DNA from: Andalucia godoyi
Taxonomy: Eukaryota > Discoba > Jakobea > Jakobida > Andaluciidae
DNA length: 64,000 nt
Assembly: GCA_009859145.1 (NCBI GenBank)
Contig: VRVR01000040.1
Location: forward strand, 1 to 64,000
Reading direction: 5' to 3'
Part shown: positions 56,720 to 64,000 of the stretch, one piece after another
How the letters are laid out: each line of letters starts with the position of its first letter
How positions within the stretch are numbered: position 1 is the first letter of the stretch
Notes under the pieces: model-generated
What the model was told of the DNA's origin: nothing
The model's input: the letters and a program-made list of their open reading frames with translations, nothing else
Database searches by the model: none
Translations under genes and position numbers: made by a program

Positions 56720-58627
56720 TCATAGACTCAAAATGGTGCCGTCATTGGACTGTGGAATCATGAGTACAAGAACACCCAATAAAATACCTCGAGAATCTCG
56801 GAGCCAAGAAACAGATTGTGAGTACAGGATCTTGCGACCGTCTTTTCTGCGGAGCGGCGACGTGACTCCTGAAGCCTTGATGCGAGGATTGACATTCACT
56901 TCGTGGACAAGAGACAGGAACTCGTTGGTGTTTTGCTCATTCAAGTCCAACAGGTCCCAAATGAGAATGTCGTGCCCGTCGAAATCGCCCTTTGTGTACA
57001 TTGACACCTCCACAAGTGGTCCATTTGCATGGTAGACGTGAGCTCTACAATCCAGAATGCAGCCTGGAAACGGAACCGAGTCAACGACCATCTTGCTTCG
57101 GTCAATCTGTTCGCGCAAGAAGGAGTCCTTTGCAATGAGCTCATCGTAAACAAAATGTGGAGTGCGAATGGCCTCCGGATGCGCCTTGTAGATGCTGTAT
57201 TCTGCAGTTAGAAAGCGCTCTCTCCATTTCAAAAACGAAACCAGCACTTGCGGCGACAGTCTGTGCGCATTCCGTCGTAGAAATCGCGACATGGGCGAGG
57301 GTGAAATGATGTTTTCATCCATCAGCGTCCGGAAAATTGCCTTCAGAGTCGCATCTGAGTCGGCAGACCCGGAGCCAGGAGCCCCAGCTCCACTGCTACT
57401 GATTCCCCCCAGACCACTCATTGAGCCAGATCCACAAGTCGCGGAGGAGCAGGACGATGCTGGATAGCCCACGTCAAACGAAAACGACGTATCCAGCGAC
57501 AGCAAATCCAACGGCTCAAATGAACTCCCTTCTCCCAGTCCTTGCCCTTGCCCTTGCCCTTGCCCTTGCCCTTGCCCTTGCCCTTGCCCTTGCCCTTGCC
57601 CTTGCCCTTGCCCTTGCCCTTGCCCCAGCCCAGAAACTGATCCAAAGCCCTGCTGCTGCTGGTGCTGCTGCTGGTGCTGAATGAATGACTGAAACTGTGC
57701 GGAAAAGGCGTCCGGAGTCAGTTGTGGAAGCGGCGAACTCACAGAAAACAAAATTGGAGAAGCGCATCTGTGAAGCTCTGCGACACTATTCCCACCAGTT
57801 GCTAATGACAACGGAGGTGGAGACGATGATGACAATGACGCAGGTGGCAGTAACGACGACGATGCAAGTGAAACCGCTGATGCCGTCACATCAAGCTGTG
57901 ATTTTGACCGCTCAATCCTCCGCGACTCCAACACAGCCATTGGGGTATATTTTCTCTGGTACTTCTTCGGCTTCTTCCGCGCAACATACACGCACTCCAA
58001 AGGAAACCCTCGCTCAACACATCGATCACAGGGCGTGTCTCCATTGCATCGCTTCTTTTGCATCCTGCAGAACGTACATGCCCGCGTAAGCCTTTTGATG
58101 CCTCCGCTGCCCGACTGCGCACCCACACCCGACTCTCTATCTTCTTCATCATCCTCCACCTCCTCATCCTCTTCATTCTCATTCTCATTTTCATTCTGTG
58201 GCCTTCTTCCATTACGAGAGTCCATATTATGACTATAATGACCATGTGCATTCCAACTCTCCTCTGTGTTTCGACTCTGTGTAGGAGCAGTGCTGCTGTT
58301 GCTGCTGCTGCACCGAGTGTTGTTGCACCCCACGCTACCATTACTAATGCTACCAATGCTGCCGATGCTGCTGCTTACATTCTGGGAGTTGTGACGGATA
58401 TGCTGGCAGCGAGGCCGTTTTCGCGGAGGCTGGAACGTCAGGCTCGAGGCCTGGGAAAGATTGGCAGGAGACGAAAGCGGAGACGGCGACAATGAAGACG
58501 GCACACAAGAACTGGTTGTGGAAGACGTGCCGGTATGTGTGGACGCGGTCGAGAGAGCCAGCGGTAGAACAGGACCGCACGCAGCGACCGTAGTTGGAAA
58601 TGAAGTCGAGATGTGGCTCTGTAGCAT
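56720..58627 (-). CDS. Zn2Cys6 transcription factor with PAS-like C-terminus, 635 aa
   Basis: A complete fungal-type binuclear zinc cluster spans residues 184-212: Cys184, Cys187, Cys194, Cys200, Cys203 and Cys212, with spacing C-x2-C-x6-C-x5-C-x2-C-x8-C. A basic linker (ARKKPKKYQRK) follows. The C-terminal ~180 residues fold like a PAS sensor domain (PGCILDCRAHVYHANGPLVE, then HDILIWDLLDLNEQN and a closing GILLGVLVLMI). This is the layout of fungal gluconeogenesis regulators of the Rds2/Ert1/AcuK type. Between lie acidic and Ser-rich stretches, polyGln, and a Gly-Gln run from a GGGCAA hexamer array (57,536-57,625). The start at 58627 is the first ATG after a (GA)n-containing leader; the longer frame begins at a TTG. 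A carbon-metabolism role is inference from the fungal relatives. Confidence 0.85.
   Translation of the reverse strand: MLQSHISTSFPTTVAACGPVLPLALSTASTHTGTSSTTSSCVPSSLSPSPLSSPANLSQASSLTFQPPRKRPRCQHIRHNSQNVSSSIGSIGSISNGSVGCNNTRCSSSNSSTAPTQSRNTEESWNAHGHYSHNMDSRNGRRPQNENENENEEDEEVEDDEEDRESGVGAQSGSGGIKRLTRACTFCRMQKKRCNGDTPCDRCVERGFPLECVYVARKKPKKYQRKYTPMAVLESRRIERSKSQLDVTASAVSLASSSLLPPASLSSSSPPPLSLATGGNSVAELHRCASPILFSVSSPLPQLTPDAFSAQFQSFIQHQQQHQQQQGFGSVSGLGQGQGQGQGQGQGQGQGQGQGQGQGQGQGLGEGSSFEPLDLLSLDTSFSFDVGYPASSCSSATCGSGSMSGLGGISSSGAGAPGSGSADSDATLKAIFRTLMDENIISPSPMSRFLRRNAHRLSPQVLVSFLKWRERFLTAEYSIYKAHPEAIRTPHFVYDELIAKDSFLREQIDRSKMVVDSVPFPGCILDCRAHVYHANGPLVEVSMYTKGDFDGHDILIWDLLDLNEQNTNEFLSLVHEVNVNPRIKASGVTSPLRRKDGRKILYSQSVSWLRDSRGILLGVLVLMIPQSNDGTILSL
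57536..57625 (-). repeat. (GGGCAA)n coding hexamer array
   Basis: About 15 tandem hexamers encode Gly-Gln repeats inside the Zn2Cys6 gene. They are nearly identical in DNA sequence, which indicates recent expansion by slippage. Confidence 0.9.
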
Positions 58628-59184
58628 CCGTTGTTCCCAGTAAAATAAACAAGCCACACAGAAAAAGAAGAAAGAGACAGAGACAGAGAGGGAGGGGGAC
58701 AGAGAGAGAGAGAGAGAGAGAGGAAAAAAAGATGTATATGAAGGAAAAAGAACCAAAACTTTGAGAAGGATAAAGAGGCCAAAAGAATGTCGCTGACTCG
58801 AAACTGAGACGCAATAAACTGGCAAGACAAATACAGAAATCAGCATTGTCGTACACGGCAAACAGAGAGGAAAGCACTGAAACTCAAATTGGCAAATCAG
58901 CGGGCAATTTCAGAAATTGTCGTCGTCAGTGGTCGACACTCAACAGTGTTAATCATTTTTTTGGAATTTAAAAACGCCCGACTCAGAATTGCCGATAAAG
59001 GAGATGTTTTTCTTCTTTTTTACATTACGGCCGTTGGGATGAAAAGAATGGTGTTTTCTGCATGCAGGAAACAATAGGTGACAGGATTGGGCAAGTGCAC
59101 GCAGACGGAGTATCTGCAAAGAAGCAAGCAAAGTGCGAGGGGGAAAAATAGAAAAACAAGATGGATCCACGGGGTTGTGCGAGA
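58628..59184. other. Zn2Cys6 gene leader and F-box 3' flank
   Basis: This holds the upstream leader of the Zn2Cys6 gene, including a (GA)n tract (about 58,696-58,722), and the 3' flank of the F-box gene. A short open stretch at 58,889-59,077 has no coding character. No other gene is visible. Confidence 0.4.
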
Positions 59185-62002
59185 TTAATAGGATGCGATG
59201 AACGAAACGTCCGGTAAACTGGGTCTGCGACCGCTGGAGCTTGAGAACGAGCCTAACGATCCCGATCGAGACCTTGCAGCTGCGATTGCATTTTTGATTC
59301 TGCCGATTTTTCCTTGACGAACCGAGATCTCGTTCGTAACCACAACTTCTGCAGACGAAGCCTGATCAGAGACGAACCGTGGATCGTTCCAAAACAAGGG
59401 CAGCCAGATTCCAGCCCATCGACCCGGGTCCACATTATTGATTGTGCTCACATCGTCCCGGGCATGGAACCGCGCATTGTACTTCACGGACATCTTTCTC
59501 CACTTTGATTTTCCACGCTTTGATCGCAGCTTCTCCGACTCGACAACCCGCAATTTATGACCGTCAATCGCGACCGCAATAAACCACGGTAGCAGCACAG
59601 CAAGACTCTGCGACTTCTTCTCGTCCAGGTCCGTCACCGTTGTGTTGTCGTACGTATGGAACAGGAGTCCCTTGACAAACGCTTCGCGGGCTCTGCAACT
59701 TCCGAAACGATAGTCTGCTGTGTTGACTGGGTTCACCAGCATTGCATTTTGTCCCCGGCGGCGCAGCACACCGTCCCAGTCAAACGAATCCGAGTCGACT
59801 GGCAGTGTGGTGTCATCGCGGAAGTTGAATGCCCATGTGTGGATCCACAACGCATTGAGTTCTGCAGTGCCCCACGGAAAGTCCCACATCACAAAAGATT
59901 CGAATCGCCACACGTGGTGCATTCCAAGAAGGACTCTTTCGTACGACTGCACGTTGCCAGGCTCTGCAGCACCTTCTACCCCATGCATCAGAGCAGCCAG
60001 AGGCCCCACCTCGCCAAGCTGCAGATATTCATGATAGGTCGCAGACGACATGACGCACTGCGACGCCGGCCACTGCGAGGCAAGAAACCGCAGCTTGGGC
60101 ACCGCATCTGCGTTGCAGAGTACTCCGGAAAACAAGAGATGGCCGTAACCATCCACAATCACCTGCGAGTTATCGTCGATCGTAATCGACTCCAACGACT
60201 TCAGCGTGTCGGTATCCAGCAGCACGATCACACCGCGTTGCACGTGGAGCCATCGCAATGAGCGCATTGCAGACACTCGGACAACCGCACAGTCTCGCGA
60301 CGTCTTCCAGTTCACCCCAGGCATAGCAAAAGCGTGCTCCAGAAGCGCATGCTCGTCCGGCGGGTATGAGTAAAATGCAGTTGGAGGACACATGGCGCTG
60401 CTGGTGGAGAAGGCGCTGACGCAGAGGAACTCGATCCGGAATCCAGAGGGAGGATGAACAGTCTTCAAATCCACATGTAGCGACGCCTGTCTGATCACAA
60501 CATTGCATAACAGCACCTCCTTTCGTGCTTGTTCGTGAAGGGAACTGCTGCTAGTGGAATAAGGTGCGTGTTCGTATTGACCACCGTGATGTTTCGTGCT
60601 GTGTGTGCAAGCCGAATAGTAGAACACTGGGTCAAGCAGTGGTCGGATGAGCTCAATATCGACTGCATCTTCCATGACGGACGACGATACGAGTGCAACT
60701 TGCTCACCACAATACTTGATCACCGGGAACGAATGGAAACAGAAGTCTCGCGCCCACAGGGCATGCCCAACGAGTCCGAGCTCGTTCACCACGCAGCACG
60801 GGTTTCTTCTTGAGAATCTCGAGCTTCCAACATCAACGCCAGTCCGGATCCGAAACAGCGGCGGCGGATACTCGACAAGGAGATTACATGAAACGGACAC
60901 TTGCTGCAACCGGCGGCACTGCATCAAGTCTGCTCGGAATGGCCGCATCATATCTGGCACACAGAACCGTACCACTCGCAACCTCGGCACATACTTGCCC
61001 ACATCTACGCCTGGCGCCCCAAGGACGAGATCGCGATTATCTTTCGTCCTGACTATCATTCGTTCAAGATCGACCAAGCGCTCCAGCTGTGCACTCGAGT
61101 CCTCGTGCACAATCAGACACGCATATTGATTCAACGCACAAAACACACCCCTCAATCTCGCACACTCCTTGATCACCACCACAATCGACTCCTCAGCTGC
61201 TTCCGCTATTCCCATTTCAAACCATTCTTCTGCCACACCATCGTCTCTACCATCTAACAATGCATTCGAACGATTGCGATGTCGAGGACGACGAGGAAGA
61301 ACATTATGGTACAGCCGGCGCCCCGACGATCCAGGTGATGATAGATAGGAAATATGTTGCAGCGGACGTTGAAAGTCGACGACGTGCAGCTCCTCGAGAA
61401 AGGGTAAGCGTTCAACATGCACTTCGCTCAATGCATCTGCAGCTAGCTTACCCGAAATCACAAGTCGAGTCAACATTTTCGGATCACACAATCGCGGGAG
61501 CCAATTATGCAGCGACGAAGCAGACGTTCCGCAGTCCACACGCACACTTGACGCACAAACGATTCGTTGCTGCTGCTTTTTCTTGTTGTTGTTACTGCTG
61601 CTGCTGCTGTTGCTCCTGCTGCTATTGCCGTTCTCCTCTCTTTCCACAAAACCCCCATTTCCTGCGTCAAGTGACGAGGGGAAAATGGGGAAGGCACGGG
61701 ACAAGAGAAGAGAATCAACATCACAATGGACAGATTTCGGTCGAATCAGCTTGTCGAGGCCGTCGGCATGCAAGGTGCGCAGTGCGCGTTCATGCAGACA
61801 CGAAATGAGGATCAAGAGGTTTGGAAACTGCGTTCGCATGGCCTCGAGCGTCGGTCTCCAGCGCACATAGTTCTCCGCGGTCCTGTCTTCTGGCGCCTCC
61901 TCCTCCTCCTGCTCCACCCGCGCCACCAAACCAGTCGTCGTCGTAGATCCTGATGCAGATGATGATGGTGGTGATGAGGGTGTTGCAGAAGAAATAGACC
62001 CC

Positions 62003-62055
<53 letters not shown>

Positions 62056-62841
62056 CAAAGAAGAAGAAGAACCAAAAGAAGGAGCAAGATGCGTGGCTTC
62101 TTCGTGATCCCAAAAGCCAAGCGCACCGCAGAGATGCAGCTCGACCGACGCGTAGAACCCAGTGAGCAGTCGTAGATTGTGCATCCAGCTGTCCATGTCG
62201 ACTGCCGTTGTTTTCTGCAAGAGCGCGTGGACATTGGGAAGAGTAGTGGGACAGTGGACGATAAGCTTTGATGCAGCAAGTCTTTTCGAACCGAGAGAAT
62301 TGTACTGCGGTGCTCTGGAGCTGGAGTCTACGGCCGCGGGGACGTTCGTGGTTGTGGCCGAGAGGGCTTGGGCAAGCAAGGGGAGTGTGGCGAGGTGGAT
62401 AGCGGTGGATTTGGGGCAGTGTGCCAGCGGGGCGTAGGCATCGAGGACAGTGGCGTACTGGACAAGCGAGGTGCACAGCGAGGTGATGCGTATTCGTTCT
62501 GCGAGTCCCGCGCCAGACGCCAAAAGGTCCGGTGTGGACGCCGCGACGGCATGGAGATGACAGACACCGAGATCCGGCGCAAAATCGACGGTAGCCGCGG
62601 TTGGCGAGATGCCGACGGTCGTTTGAGAAAACACAAGACGCGGGTACAGTTGGTGCAGAGAATGCACTCTCCACACCGGAACCACCGTATTGTCCGCATG
62701 CACATGGGGCGCAAGCCGGCACAGCGAGTCGTAGCGCCGATTGAGACTGTGCATCGCCGACAGATCCTCAAGAGGCAGGTACTGGAGAATGCGGAAAATC
62801 ACTGAATCGGGAAGGTCTGACACGGCTGAAATGTCCGACAT
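59185..62841 (-). CDS. F-box protein, 1218 aa
   Basis: An F-box lies at residues ~8-45: DLPDSVIFRILQYLPLEDLS followed by AMHSLNRRYDSLCR. F-box proteins recruit substrates to SKP1-cullin-F-box ubiquitin ligases. The rest, some 1,150 residues, has scattered leucine-rich patterns (for example LPFLEELHVVDF and RLVDLERMIVRTK) suggesting degenerate leucine-rich repeats for substrate recognition. A serine run is encoded by a GAC/GAT repeat (about 61,995-62,065), and Ser/Asn-rich and Glu-rich loops interrupt the repeats. I do not recognise an orthologue. The start at 62841 is an ATG placing the F-box right at the N-terminus. The gene lies on the same strand as the Zn2Cys6 gene, which is about 560 bp downstream of its stop. 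Confidence 0.75.
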
Positions 62842-63307
62842 GTTTTCACTAAATATTTAAATTCTTTTTTTCTCAAGCAATAACGAACCACCTCTTTTTT
62901 TAAAATCTCCTCTCATACACAAACGAACAACCTCAGGTTTCAATCTTTCTTTCTTCCCGTTCTTCTGAATTTTTGAGAGAGAGAAGGGAGGGAATGAAGG
63001 GGAAAAAACGTAAGTGAAAAAGATAATAAACGTAAGTGGAAAAAAGAATCACGGATTTTTTTCAATTTATTTATTTTATGTTTTTGATTTGGTGAATCAA
63101 TGGAGCAAATGGTAAGAACGGCAGGCACGAGCAGAATCAAAAAAGGGAAGTCCCATTTCTCGGTAAGAGCATGTGATTCGGATATCGGATGGAACGTTGG
63201 TTGATATTCTTTTTACAGCCGGTAATAAGATATTTTTACCCGTTGTTTTTTGGATTTCTCCACGTTTCTCTTTTTTGCTCTGGGGCGTTGCTCGGTGTTT
63301 TGAAAGC
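62842..63307. other. Intergenic region upstream of the F-box gene
   Basis: This is the upstream region of the F-box gene and the 3' flank of the GTPase-like gene ending at 63308. It has AT-rich runs (62,850-62,905 and 63,050-63,090) and a GAGAGAGAAGGGAGGG purine stretch. No gene is visible. Confidence 0.4.
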
Positions 63308-64000
63308 TCAGCCCGCAAATGTAATCTTCTGTTTTCCGTTTTCTTTCGCGTCCTGGTTCTCCGTTGTCTTTTGTGTACTGGAGGTGGAGGTGGAGGTGGG
63401 GGCCGGGTGTGATAGTGAGGCGGTGCAAAAGAGTGGATCCGCCTGCAAACAAGCATCAATCCATCCGTAACAATGGTTCAGTGCGTCTTCGAGAGTCAGC
63501 AGTGCGAGAGCCGACGTGAGCGGATCCGTGGATTTTTCAGCAGCGTAGCACTTCAGCGGGAAAATCGCATTCTCATTGACCCCCGTTTCCTGCGACGCAT
63601 ACCGGATCATGTCTCGCACGGCTGCACTGCAGAAGGTTTGTGCGAGATCCGCGGCGGGTTGCTCATCAGTGGATGTGAGCTCGTCAATGTGGGTTATGGC
63701 GAGCCCCACAAACGGCGCGCTGCATAGCAGTGACGACGACGACGAGGACGAGGACAGTTTTGAAATATGCGACACAACTCGCTTCAGTCTCTTACAGTAC
63801 TCTGCATCGGGGAGGTCGGTGGCGGATGCAACGAGAAGCACGTAGTGCACTTGCTGTCCGATGTGCCGCGGCTGTTGTAGAAGAGCATGAGAGGCCTGAA
63901 GAATCGCGGTGGTGTCAAGGGGTCGCTCGAAGCTCGTTCCGTTGGGGAGAAGCCCCGCGATGAGGAAGTCCAGCTTGATGAGAAAGTCGTCGATGGTACT
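63308..64000 (-). CDS. Putative P-loop GTPase, C-terminal part (runs off the window)
   Basis: The frame is open from the window edge (64000) to the TGA at 63308-63310, giving about 230 residues; the N-terminus lies outside. A segment IDDFLIKLDFLIAGLLPNGT is followed by a hydrophobic strand VHYVLLVASATDL and a strand-turn GLAITHIDEL. The last resembles the base-recognition (N/T)KxD-like element of P-loop GTPases. A later FPLKCYAAE would be the G5 region. This suggests the second half of a GTPase domain of the kind found in multi-copy protist and fungal families with unknown function. The G1 P-loop would be in the missing part. The final ~30 residues are Ser/Thr/Lys-rich and low complexity. A family name is not supported. 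Confidence 0.5.
   Translation of the reverse strand, partial: STIDDFLIKLDFLIAGLLPNGTSFERPLDTTAILQASHALLQQPRHIGQQVHYVLLVASATDLPDAEYCKRLKRVVSHISKLSSSSSSSSLLCSAPFVGLAITHIDELTSTDEQPAADLAQTFCSAAVRDMIRYASQETGVNENAIFPLKCYAAEKSTDPLTSALALLTLEDALNHCYGWIDACLQADPLFCTASLSHPAPTSTSTSSTQKTTENQDAKENGKQKITFAG

Noticed and set aside
63173-63470. Open stretches on the plus strand near 63.2-63.5 kb
   Set aside because: They overlap the minus-strand GTPase gene's 3' part and its T-rich flank, with low-complexity translation.
1-64000. Bacterial contamination as the source of the window
   Set aside because: Spliced proteasome genes, MCM6, exocyst, SMG1 and MYB3R are eukaryotic and interleaved throughout.

Overview
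The window is nuclear DNA from a unicellular eukaryote with a compact, intron-poor genome. It holds about 26 protein-coding genes, roughly one per 2.4 kb, on both strands. The set is purely eukaryotic: MCM6, SMG1, the proteasome subunits beta1 and RPN6, exocyst SEC8, cytosolic AsnRS, MYB3R, a splicing-factor-type beta-propeller protein and a mitochondrial-type fumarase. Nearly all genes are single open frames. Only four introns could be placed confidently, three in RPN6 and one in an unknown coiled-coil gene, and most follow GTATG(T/A)...TAG. The combination of a fungal-type Zn2Cys6 regulator, a three-repeat MYB, an apparent selenocysteine thioredoxin reductase, Fanzor relics and few introns fits an intron-poor red alga (Porphyridium-like) or a similar protist. 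No plastid gene is present, so the taxon is an inference.

Layout. 0-9.1 kb: a small unknown gene, a C2-domain/coiled-coil protein, and a large SF3B3/DDB1/CPSF1-family protein. 9.4-16.1 kb: a small membrane protein, an SMG1-like kinase of nonsense-mediated decay, two unknown proteins and a frameshifted Fanzor relic. 16.5-22.1 kb: a ZGRF1-like DNA helicase converging on MCM6. 22.7-32.8 kb: a Ser-rich unknown, thioredoxin reductase, a secreted beta-propeller-like protein, a TPR protein and AsnRS. 32.9-44.9 kb: SEC8, a spliced coiled-coil protein and MYB3R. 45.5-54.1 kb: a SAP-domain protein, proteasome beta1, a myristoylated coiled-coil protein, an unknown, a second Fanzor relic and fumarase. 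54.7-64 kb: RPN6 (four exons), a Zn2Cys6-PAS regulator, an F-box protein and the 3' part of a putative GTPase gene.

The genes are housekeeping genes without operon-like grouping. Divergent pairs share 0.3-0.7 kb of upstream sequence, and convergent pairs often lie only 50-230 bp apart.

The most notable points are three. First, the thioredoxin reductase frame ends Gly-Cys-TGA-Gly-TAA, the signature of a selenoprotein. Second, a dispersed element family has three copies sharing a left terminus (4.18, 24.85 and 50.53 kb). Its only two-ended copies are internally deleted, and one carries the same 3' tail as the Fanzor relic at 15.8 kb. Third, a second, unrelated Fanzor remnant lies at 51.5-52.2 kb. 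The undescribed system, if there is one, is this Fanzor-linked element family with its deletion derivatives.
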